Positions 1-5,003 of a stretch of DNA of 7,215 nucleotides are shown here, piece by piece. Under the pieces are notes generated by a model. That model saw nothing but the letters and a program-made list of their open reading frames with translations, had not been told where the DNA came from and searched no databases. Numbering within the stretch: the first letter of the stretch is position 1; every line of letters begins with the position of its first letter. Made by a program: the position numbers and the translations under genes. Source of the DNA: Pseudomonadota bacterium. Lineage in GTDB: Bacteria; Desulfobacterota; Desulfobaccia; Desulfobaccales; 0-14-0-80-60-11. Location: contig JAHIKF010000198.1 of assembly GCA_018897875.1 (NCBI GenBank), positions 1 to 7,215 of the forward strand, written 5' to 3'.

Positions 1-15
1 TAAATCCCCCTAAAT

Positions 16-259
16 ACAATACTGTTCACTTAGCACCCGAGCTTTCAAAAAATCCGGGAACGCATTTATTAACGACAGGGAGAAAGTGATTAATTCCCCC
101 TCACCCTAACCCTCTCCCCCATTGGGGGAGAGGGAATAAAGAAGAAACTTCGGTAATTCTCCCTCTCCCCCCGGCGGGGGGAGAGGGTTGGGGTGAGGGG
201 GGGCCTCCTCGCCCCAGCGACCCATTCGGAATACGCCAAAGCTTAAGTGAACAGCATTG
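16..259. mobile_element. MITE-like non-coding element with terminal inverted repeats and target duplication
   Basis: The left end at 17-32 reads caatactgttcactta. The right end at 244-259 is its reverse complement with one mismatch, giving 16-bp terminal inverted repeats. The nonamer cccctaaat flanks the element on both sides (7-15 and 260-268), as a 9-bp target duplication would. The interior has no transposase or credible reading frame and is filled by two large inverted hairpin arms. Size, ends and lack of coding capacity fit a miniature element mobilised in trans by an unidentified IS. A 9-bp duplication is compatible with, for example, IS4-type transposases, but the family is not established. 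The flank is itself C-rich and repetitive, so part of the direct repeat could be coincidental. Confidence 0.55.
96..203. repeat. Long inverted repeat made of two C/G-rich hairpins
   Basis: The arm at 96-134 (C-run, TCACCCTAACCCTCT, C-run, ATT, G-run, AGAGGG) is the imperfect reverse complement of the arm at 161-203. Each arm also folds on itself: ccctctccccc/gggggagaggg around ATT on the left, and the same stem around GGC on the right. The pair could form one long cruciform or two short hairpins. It lies wholly inside the element bounded by inverted repeats and probably forms its body. No gene is visible here. Confidence 0.8.
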
Positions 260-268
260 CCCCTAAAT

Positions 269-336
269 CCCCCTTTTTCAAAGGGGGACTTTGACAGCTA
301 TTCCTTGCAGTTCCCCCCTTTTTTAAAGGGGGGGGG
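269..336. repeat. Two tandem C-run/G-run hairpins (aatccccctttt...aaaggggga type)
   Basis: Positions 269-287 form ccccc-ttttt-c-aaa-ggggg, and 313-336 form cccccc-tttttt-aaa-gggggg. Both are near-perfect palindromes with short loops. They lie just past the 3' end of the leftward radical SAM gene, so the RNA hairpins could end or protect that transcript. On either strand the stems are followed by purine/pyrimidine-mixed sequence rather than a clean U-tract, so a terminator role is only possible. A related hairpin occurs at 2301-2334, suggesting a dispersed palindromic repeat family. Confidence 0.55.
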
Positions 337-406
337 AGGGGGGATTATAGGGCTTCCCATAACGGAAAAAACTTTTGGCAATGGCTATAACCGGGCCGGA
401 GATGTT

Positions 407-1894
407 TCAGCAGAAGCGGGCCCGTTCAGTCAACGCCGCTGCATCCGGCTGCGGCTCTTGGGCGAGGCTAATTTTTACCTCGTCGGCCTTTTCCCACAGC
501 AACTCCTCCAGCACGGCCCTGGTCAGATCGCAGTTGATTCTCCGGCCGTAGTCCATGGCCCGGGGACTTTTGGCGACCCCGGCCAAGGGCGCCAGCTTCA
601 TCACCGGACATCCCCCGCCGCAGGCATAGCGCCAGGGACAGGCGCGGCACTCCTCCAGGTTGTCAACATGCAAAGCCAACATCGTCTCGGTGAGGGGCCG
701 GCGGTCCCAGGGGCTCCCCAGGGTGCCGAAGCGGTACTTTTCCTGGCCCACCAGGTAAATGCAGAGATAAACATCCCCGTTCACCCGGACCACCGGGGTG
801 GTGCCGGAGGGCGCGGCGCAGGCCGTGATCTGGCGCGCCCCGGGGCGCAACTTCAGGCGGTATTGATTGAAGGGAAACAGATGCTCCTTGTCCCACAAAC
901 CGCTGCGGTAAACCTCCGACAATCCAGCGATGAGCCGGTCCGGGTCGGGTAAAAGGTCGTCCGGCAGGAAGGCCGGGTCCGAGTCCACCGGGCACACCGG
1001 CACGAAGGCCGAGTTGCTGGCCCCCAGTTCCTTGTGATGCGCCGCGATGTCCAGGAGGCGGTCCTGATTGACCGAGGTGATGGTGGCGCGTAGCGCCACG
1101 GGAATGCCGGCGTCCACCAGGCGGCGCATCGTTTTGACAATCCGGGCGTGGGACGGGCCCCCGTGCCGATAGGGCCGGCAGCGGTCGTGGATGTCCGCCG
1201 GGCCGTCTATATCGCTCATCACCGTAAAATCGCGCCCCTTGATCTGCTCCACGAGGTCCTTCGGTCCGACGGTCAAGTTGCTGGTGAGGTGATAGGTGAT
1301 CTTCTTGTCGCTGTATCTCGGTTGGAGTTCGGTCTCGCAGCGCCGCATAACCTCCTTGAGGAGGGGCCAGTTCAACAAGGGCTCGCCCCCGAAAAACGCC
1401 ACTTCCAGGGCGCCTCCGGGACTGAGTTGTTCCAGGCAGGTCGTGATGCTCCGGAGCGCCACCCCAAGGCTCATCTTCGAGAGGCCGTGCTTCCGGTAGG
1501 ACGCCGCCCCGTTGAGACAATAGATGCAGCCCAGGTTGCACGACTCGGTGAGCAGCAGGTAAGCGGTCATCCGGTCCAGACGGCGGGGGGCAGCCGCGGC
1601 CTCAATCTCGGACTGGTCAAAGCGCTCCTTGTCCGCGGCGGTGTCGATGAGAATGCGATGGTCCCGCAACATGTGAATCAGGTCGACGTCTTGGGGGCAG
1701 GCGGACGTGAGTCCTTCCAGGCTCAGCCCCGGCGCCGCCGCGGACAGAACGCGCCGGACCCGCTCTTTGCCTCGGGCCACGTACAGCGGGCGCATGTAGA
1801 AGGAGTTGACCAACAGCAGTTCGTCGGAGCCCCTCTCCAGGTCGATCAGATTCCTCGTCACGGCAAGGGCGCCGGCAGGACTCATCTGGTTCAC
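407..1894 (-). CDS. Radical SAM/SPASM peptide maturase (RiPP-modifying enzyme)
   Basis: This 495-residue protein has the radical SAM cluster motif C119-x3-C123-x2-C126, which binds the [4Fe-4S] cluster that cleaves S-adenosylmethionine, and a GGEP motif at 169-172. The C-terminus carries a complete SPASM set: C359, G373-x4-C378, C416-x2-C419-x5-C425-x3-C429 and C455. SPASM ligands bind auxiliary Fe-S clusters in enzymes that modify ribosomal peptides by thioether, C-C or related bonds. Residues about 20-100 resemble the small winged-helix peptide-recognition region often found before the barrel. The start is GTG at 1894, because AAGGAG lies 8 nt upstream; ATG at 1885 is too far from it. A 62-residue Cys-rich peptide gene lies upstream on the same strand and is the likely substrate. 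The protein ends in an odd terminal Cys (RARFC). The cytoplasmic enzyme class is secure; the bond formed is unknown. Confidence 0.93.
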   Translation of the reverse strand: MNQMSPAGALAVTRNLIDLERGSDELLLVNSFYMRPLYVARGKERVRRVLSAAAPGLSLEGLTSACPQDVDLIHMLRDHRILIDTAADKERFDQSEIEAAAAPRRLDRMTAYLLLTESCNLGCIYCLNGAASYRKHGLSKMSLGVALRSITTCLEQLSPGGALEVAFFGGEPLLNWPLLKEVMRRCETELQPRYSDKKITYHLTSNLTVGPKDLVEQIKGRDFTVMSDIDGPADIHDRCRPYRHGGPSHARIVKTMRRLVDAGIPVALRATITSVNQDRLLDIAAHHKELGASNSAFVPVCPVDSDPAFLPDDLLPDPDRLIAGLSEVYRSGLWDKEHLFPFNQYRLKLRPGARQITACAAPSGTTPVVRVNGDVYLCIYLVGQEKYRFGTLGSPWDRRPLTETMLALHVDNLEECRACPWRYACGGGCPVMKLAPLAGVAKSPRAMDYGRRINCDLTRAVLEELLWEKADEVKISLAQEPQPDAAALTERARFC

Positions 1895-2129
1895 GTTATT
1901 TTCTCCTTGGTTAGGAAGACCATGGCAATGGCCCGAGGGGGCCAGGCGTGGGCAGAAAGCCTCGGGGCCGTTCGTCTGAGGCAGGCGATGGTCGGCGCGG
2001 CAAGGCTCCGGGAAGTATTGCTGAAGCCGCGCCGAAATACCCGGACGGGCAAGCCCCGAATCCTCCCCGGGAGCCGCCTTTTTTCCTTAAGTTGACCGAG
2101 GCCTCGTCTTGTTTCACCGGGGGCAAGGG

Positions 2130-2155
2130 GTTTTTCCTGGCCCCTGTGGAAAAAC
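2130..2155. repeat. Hairpin in the precursor-maturase spacer
   Basis: GTTTTTCC at 2130-2137 is the exact reverse complement of GGAAAAAC at 2148-2155, around a 10-nt loop. The stem has 8 bp and is flanked by G/C runs. It has no U-tract on the leftward strand, so it does not look like a standard terminator. Confidence 0.5.
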
Positions 2156-2300
2156 GGGGTTTTCGGTAACGGGTGGCGGGTGTCGCAGGAAAACCGGGCA
2201 GGCGCGCCCCGCCATGGATGAAGAGTGGAGCAGAGGGAGGGTGACATTTCTGTAAATAGAGCTTCCCGAGGTTTCATGGAGATCGTGAAGGGCAATGAGC

Positions 2301-2334
2301 AATCCCCCCTACCGGGGGCCGGTACGGGGGGATT
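2301..2334. repeat. C-run/G-run palindrome in the precursor-maturase spacer
   Basis: The left arm aatcccccctaccgg pairs with the right arm ccggtacggggggatt, with one bulged base and a GGG loop. The outer AATCCCCC/GGGGGATT ends match the hairpins at 269-336, so this may belong to the same dispersed palindromic repeat family. There is no downstream U-run in the leftward direction. Confidence 0.6.
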
Positions 2335-2512
2335 TCGTCAACCGATAATTGCTGAACCAAGCATCGGCTGCCCGGGCCGAGCCGGGGCACGCGGTGGAGG
2401 CTCCATGGAAAGACCGGATTAAAACAATAACCTTAATCAAGCCGGTCTGCGAAGGAGACTCTGCGTCGCCCGGGCAGCCCTGGGGCGCCGGCCCGGCCCC
2501 CCCGGTCCGCGC

Positions 2513-2538
2513 CCCTTTGCCTGCGGTCCGGCAAAGGG
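2513..2538 (-). other. Strong hairpin 15 nt after the precursor gene
   Basis: CCCTTTGCC (2513-2521) and GGCAAAGGG (2530-2538) form a perfect 9-bp stem with an 8-nt loop, starting 15 nt after the precursor stop codon. On the leftward transcript it is followed by GC-rich sequence rather than U residues. This argues against a simple intrinsic terminator. The position is where RiPP operons often place a partial attenuator or 3'-stabilising hairpin that keeps precursor expression above enzyme expression; that role is inference. Confidence 0.5.
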
Positions 2539-2553
2539 TTCAGGTCCAGGCCG

Positions 2554-2742
2554 TTAGCAGGCACAAGGAACGGTGGTATAGCTGGGGCAAGGCGAACAAC
2601 CGTCGGCGGCATACGTGCCGGTGTCCTGGTCCCAGGACAGGTCGTCGCACAAGGACAGGATGGTGTAAGCCTCGTCCTCCAGGATCATCTTCCCGGGCGC
2701 TTCCCGGCCAACGACCTTTGACTTGTGAATAATGGCTTCCAT
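2554..2742 (-). CDS. Cys-rich small peptide, candidate RiPP precursor
   Basis: This 62-residue peptide begins MEAIIHKSKV and has five cysteines, at positions 32, 49, 52, 60 and 62. Four of them sit in the last 14 residues (CSPCPSYTTVPCAC). Residues 1-30 are charged and cysteine-free, as expected for a leader, and a CDDLSWDQD stretch precedes the Cys-rich tail. The start is well supported: GGGAGGAG lies 6 nt upstream of ATG. It is upstream of, and co-oriented with, a radical SAM/SPASM enzyme of the type that cross-links Cys in such peptides. It is also preceded by a dedicated promoter and structured leader. Thioether (sactipeptide/ranthipeptide-like) cross-linking of the tail is plausible, perhaps to the Asp-rich segment. 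There is no signal peptide, and no protease or transporter gene is visible in the window. I do not recognise a named precursor family; a small metal-binding peptide is the main alternative. Confidence 0.75.
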   Translation of the reverse strand: MEAIIHKSKVVGREAPGKMILEDEAYTILSLCDDLSWDQDTGTYAADGCSPCPSYTTVPCAC

Positions 2743-2851
2743 GGCTTTCTCCTCCCGACATTAACCTTAGCTGAGATTATGCGGCAACCTTGGCCACCGC
2801 AGTCAAAAATGGTTTTTGGAAACCTCTCTCACCGAGTTAACCCCGGCAAGT
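2743..2851 (-). promoter_or_regulatory. Structured 5' leader of the precursor gene (two conserved hairpins)
   Basis: Read leftward, the leader contains hairpin 1 (2850-2828): CTTGCCGGG, loop GTTAA, CTCGGTGAG, a 9-bp stem with three G-U pairs. A 26-nt A-rich linker holds CCAAAAACCATTTTT. Hairpin 2 follows (2801-2780): TGCGGTGGC, loop CAAG, GTTGCCGCA, also 9 bp. The ribosome binding site lies at 2756-2749. The same arrangement precedes the rightward gene at 3604, with changed but still pairing stem bases. This supports an RNA-level regulatory element rather than chance similarity. Ligand or binding protein is unknown, and the motif matches no riboswitch class I can recall. Confidence 0.65.
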
Positions 2852-2886
2852 TTTCTCTTCTGTAACTGCGTTATCGGGCGCCAGCG

Positions 2887-2918
2887 ATGATCGCATAAAT
2901 TTTTATCACGTTATCCAA
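2887..2918 (-). promoter_or_regulatory. Putative promoter of the precursor gene
   Basis: Read leftward, TTGGAT (2918-2913) and GATCAT (2892-2887) are separated by 20 bp, with TGC immediately before the -10. Spacing and hexamers are poor by sigma-70 standards. They gain weight because the equivalent block before the rightward gene aligns with it (TTG..., AAATTTRTGC, NAYCAT), and in both cases hairpin 1 begins 35 nt after the -10. An alternative leftward reading is TTGTTG (2921-2916), 17 bp, TTATGC (2898-2893). Confidence 0.45.
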
Positions 2919-2939
2919 CAACCATCTGGATAGAGTTTT

Positions 2940-2951
2940 GGCATACCTGCC
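2940..2951 (-). promoter_or_regulatory. 12-bp palindromic putative operator, copy 1
   Basis: Read leftward this is GGCAGGTATGCC: GGCA and TGCC half-sites around GGTA. The identical 12-mer in the same orientation relative to transcription lies upstream of the rightward gene at 3371-3382. Here it sits 21 bp before the -35 hexamer, a place suited to an activator or a shared repressor. The regulator is not in the window. Confidence 0.5.
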
Positions 2952-2997
2952 CCTCAGAAATGTGGGTTATTTTACGACCGCCTTGATCCCTTTACAT

Positions 2998-3050
2998 GGC
3001 CTGCCCCTGACATTGGTCTGGGTCAGACACCAGACACCTCGGGGCTGGCC
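2998..3050. repeat. Nested palindrome in the divergent intergenic region
   Basis: The outer arms ggcctgcccc (2998-3007) and ggggctggcc (3041-3050) pair with one mismatch. They enclose an inner GTCTG-ggt-CAGAC hairpin at 3016-3028, followed by an accagacacc stretch. This resembles dispersed extragenic palindromes. It lies between the two mirror-image promoters and could also act as a boundary between the divergent units. The rest of 2954-3369 shows no credible gene. Confidence 0.5.
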
Positions 3051-3370
3051 CCCCCAGTCAATGTGATCTCGCCAGAAATTTGGCGATTTTCCGGGAGGAT
3101 TCCCAATCCAAGCCCAATTTGCAGGGGTTCCGAGATACGAATCATATCAATAAATTAGCGGAAGGGCGGATAGTGGCAAGCAAATCCGCTATTCTCGGTA
3201 GCCCTCTTCAAAGCAAAATCATTTCAACAGAGTTGAGAGCCAAAGATTCTTGCAAGGCCCGGAGATGGGATGTACATGTAGTCTTGGCATTTCCTCTGTC
3301 GCACCATTATGGGGTGGGGCTGGGTTGGGCCCCTTAAACTTTACAGCAGTGAGGCATCTGGGGTTTAATG

Positions 3371-3382
3371 GGCAGGTATGCC
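3371..3382 (+). promoter_or_regulatory. 12-bp palindromic putative operator, copy 2
   Basis: This GGCAGGTATGCC palindrome is identical to the one upstream of the leftward precursor promoter, and here it extends to a 14-bp GGGCA-ggta-TGCCC. It lies 37 bp before the -35 hexamer, against 21 bp in the other copy. The bases just after it also agree (AACT). A shared transcription factor site is the simplest reading. Confidence 0.5.
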
Positions 3383-3419
3383 CAACTTATTGGAAAAATT
3401 ACTATGCCCTGCTTATCGG

Positions 3420-3450
3420 TTGACAAATTCTTTGAAATTTGTGCTACCAT
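3420..3450 (+). promoter_or_regulatory. Putative promoter of the secreted protein gene
   Basis: TTGACA at 3420-3425 is a perfect sigma-70 -35 hexamer. TACCAT at 3445-3450 is the likely -10, preceded by TGC, with a 19-bp spacer that is longer than usual. The block aligns with the leftward promoter, including AAATTTGTGC and the TACCAT/GATCAT -10. Transcription would begin near 3458, giving a 5' leader of about 145 nt. Confidence 0.55.
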
Positions 3451-3485
3451 GCCTTTCACGAGACAATTCGGCTAAAAAAGAGGAA

Positions 3486-3603
3486 ACTTGTTTGAGGTTA
3501 AACTCGGTAAGTGGGCTTCCCAAAACCATTTTAGCACTGCGGCGGGCAAACCTGCCGCATAATGTCGGTTCATAATCTCAGTCAAAATAGTTAAGGAGAG
3601 ACC
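3486..3603 (+). promoter_or_regulatory. Structured 5' leader of the secreted protein gene (two conserved hairpins)
   Basis: Hairpin 1 (3486-3512) is ACTTGTT-t-GAG, loop GTTAAA, CTCGGTAAGT, a 10-bp stem with one bulge. The linker 3513-3537 contains CCCAAAACCATTTT. Hairpin 2 (3538-3559) is TGCGGCGGG, loop CAAA, CCTGCCGCA, 9 bp with one G-U pair. The Shine-Dalgarno GGAG lies at 3595-3598, 5 nt before the ATG. Order, spacing (25-nt linker, 22-nt second hairpin) and loops match the leftward leader. Several stem positions differ while still pairing, which is covariation between two copies. A UUAA beside the Shine-Dalgarno site in both leaders could touch the GUUAA loop, but four pairs are weak support. 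Confidence 0.65.
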
Positions 3604-4368
3604 ATGAATAATTTAGGTGGGCTACTTATTGGCAGGGCGCTGATATTTCTACTGTCACTTTTCCTGGCGACTCCCCTGTTGCTTTCGAGTACCGCACAGG
3701 CTAAAATCTACGACGACTTCAGCGGTACCACTATCGACCCCGCCAAGTGGAACCTTTCGGTTAATTCTGGCCCGCCGGGCCAATTCTGGCAGAATAAAGG
3801 ATTGTATTACTCCGGTTCAACCGGCAATGGCGATTCAAGTCTGACCTCACCCAAATCCATCAAAGAGATTTCGGGTGCGAGTAATTTCGTGGTAACCGTG
3901 CAGTTCAGAGAGTTTAGCAGCACTACGAGCTACCCCCCGGATTACGTTGGTCCATCTTCTCAGTTCCGTGTCACGATACACCCTCCTTCGACCCATGATA
4001 CGGTCGCTGTTTTCCGAGCCGTTACCCCTATGGGCCCCGTGGATGGTGCTGAGCACCAGTTCTGTGCTATCTACCAAAATATAGACACCAACGAGTTCCA
4101 CGGTTATGTTCACAAGAACACCTCCGCCACCTCAGGGCAACTCAGGCTCTCCTTAGCCGGCGGTGTGGTTACCGCTTCCTACAATGAAACCCTCGACCCG
4201 AAAACTGGGTGGCAGCAACTTGCGACCTTCACCCCCTCATGGGGATCGGACTCCCCTATACTGATCCTGGGCGGCACGGATGCAGTTAATGGAACTACCA
4301 CATTCGAGGTTGACAAGGTTTCGATCACATCTTCTTCCATGCCTCCTTTGTTGCTGCTTATCGATTAG
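3604..4368 (+). CDS. Secreted beta-sandwich (concanavalin A-like/LamG-type) protein, function unknown
   Basis: The 254-residue product has a clear Sec signal peptide: R11 is followed by a long hydrophobic core and AQA33 before K34. The mature N-terminus carries YDDFSGTTIDPAKWN (36-50). This F-x(4)-IDP-x-KW pattern often starts concanavalin A-like lectin/glucanase or LamG-type beta-sandwich domains. The rest alternates short strands rich in Ser, Thr, Gly and aromatics, with one Cys (C154). I see no catalytic glycosidase ExDxE motif, so binding to polysaccharide or another surface ligand is more likely than hydrolysis. The tail SSSMPPLLLLID (243-254) is oddly hydrophobic and stops abruptly. The start is supported by GGAG 5 nt upstream. 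It shares its palindrome, promoter and two-hairpin leader with the divergent RiPP precursor gene, suggesting co-expression. Export is secure, fold likely, function unknown. Confidence 0.82.
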   Translation: MNNLGGLLIGRALIFLLSLFLATPLLLSSTAQAKIYDDFSGTTIDPAKWNLSVNSGPPGQFWQNKGLYYSGSTGNGDSSLTSPKSIKEISGASNFVVTVQFREFSSTTSYPPDYVGPSSQFRVTIHPPSTHDTVAVFRAVTPMGPVDGAEHQFCAIYQNIDTNEFHGYVHKNTSATSGQLRLSLAGGVVTASYNETLDPKTGWQQLATFTPSWGSDSPILILGGTDAVNGTTTFEVDKVSITSSSMPPLLLLID

Positions 4369-4569
4369 GCACCCTCATGGGCAGAGTCAGTTATGACCTT
4401 GCCGTTTGCTCAACTTTAATAGGCAAATGGTGGTTATCGGGTTACGTTACGACTGTATCTTATAAAGTGCCATATAATCCCCCATAACAGGGAACCATCG
4501 TGAGAATCGAAGTTGCTGGCGGCCCCCCAACGGGGCGAGGATGAAAATTACGGGCTAAGGGCGAGGTGT

Positions 4570-4632
4570 CGTGAATTAGAATAGCAAGTTGCTGCTATGA
4601 TTCGAAACTTATCACGAAGCCGAAAATTTTCG
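4570..4632. repeat. Imperfect hairpin and adjacent 12-bp palindrome
   Basis: CGTGA (4570-4574) and TCACG (4612-4616) bracket an inner ATAGCA-agttgc-TGCTAT hairpin (4581-4598). Right beside it, cgaaaattttcg (4621-4632) is a perfect palindrome. They may be remains of a mobile element or a regulatory structure; neither is followed by a U-tract. Confidence 0.35.
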
Positions 4633-4892
4633 CTATCCGCAGCATATCGATACAGTTAGCCCATCATTGAAGGCCCCGCTCGGTTAAGGTCCGCTTGATA
4701 TATCCCCATGACGGCCCCACCCAGGTCTGATATTCGAATTATATCTTCGATTTTTGCCGCTAAGACGATAAGTGCCGAGTGTGGCAAGCTGTACATTGGC
4801 TCCCACGCCAATTTAATATTTGGTACAATTACCAGGGTCGGGTCGGTGAACCTATCTTGGCCGGCGAGTGGCTGAAAATCGGCGCCATGACC

Positions 4893-4921
4893 TTGACGGT
4901 CATCAACCTGGTGGATATCCA
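4893..4921 (+). promoter_or_regulatory. Candidate promoter of the dioxygenase/rhodanese gene
   Basis: TTGACG (4893-4898) and TATCCA (4916-4921) are separated by exactly 17 bp. The start would fall near 4929, giving a leader of about 75 nt. The gene's ribosome binding site is GGAGG at 4994-4998, 5 nt before ATG. This promoter shares nothing with the palindrome/two-hairpin module of the upstream genes, so the dioxygenase gene appears separately controlled. Confidence 0.35.
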
Positions 4922-5003
4922 TAAACGGGTAATGAGGATAAGGATTGGGCCTGAAACGACCTGATATCCTGAAAGAGTAAGACGGTTTTACCGGGAGGGA
5001 GCG

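Larger units (their letters stand above)
1895..2553 (-). other. 659-bp spacer between precursor peptide and maturase genes, no credible gene
   Basis: This gap separates the precursor stop from the maturase start. Open frames cross it on both strands, but they are rich in Pro/Arg/Ser, lack family resemblance and have no convincing ribosome binding site. The leftward 134-residue frame (2295-1891) ends in a GTGA overlap with the maturase start. However, it would begin at TTG behind a hairpin G-run and has non-protein-like composition. Several hairpins are visible (2130-2155, 2301-2334, 2513-2538). If the two genes share a transcript, this is an unusually long structured intercistronic leader; otherwise it must hold a separate maturase promoter, which I could not identify. 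Confidence 0.5.
4369..5003. other. 635-bp intergenic region, no convincing gene
   Basis: The stretch is more AT-rich than the flanking genes. Short frames exist, namely a 55-codon ATG frame at 4708-4875 and a 61-codon GTG frame at 4779-4964, both rightward. Neither has a Shine-Dalgarno site or a recognisable relative. A leftward frame (5354-4656) mostly mirrors the 5' part of the dioxygenase gene. I found no terminator with a U-tract after the secreted protein gene. The gap contains an imperfect hairpin, a 12-bp palindrome near 4621, and a possible promoter for the next gene. Confidence 0.5.

Noticed and set aside
96..203. CRISPR-like repeats
   Set aside because: The repeats are inverted, only two arms exist, and there are no regularly spaced direct repeats or spacers.
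257..952. Rightward 231-codon open frame
   Set aside because: It starts in hairpin repeats and continues antisense to the maturase; low-complexity composition.
1148..2095. Rightward 315-codon open frame
   Set aside because: Antisense shadow of the radical SAM gene in GC-rich sequence; no motif and no ribosome binding site, whereas the opposite strand has a full Cys motif set.
1891..2295. Leftward 134-codon open frame ending in GTGA overlap with the maturase start
   Set aside because: TTG start behind a hairpin G-run, Arg/Pro/Ser-rich composition with no domain, and hairpins within it. Kept only as a faint possibility in the spacer entry.
2780..2801. Sigma-54 promoter (TGGC...TTGC) in the leftward leader
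   Set aside because: Spacing between the elements is 5 bp instead of about 7, the match is not kept in the mirror copy, and the bases are explained by hairpin 2.
3080..3337. Rightward 85-codon frame in the divergent intergenic region
   Set aside because: TTG start, no ribosome binding site, no recognisable domain; it lies between palindromic repeats and the promoter.
3486..3603. Identity of the leader as a GEMM (c-di-GMP) riboswitch, because of GGCAAACC in hairpin 2
   Set aside because: The CAAA is the tetraloop of a perfect hairpin, and the other copy has CAAG. The GACGCAAAGC core and the second helix of GEMM are absent.
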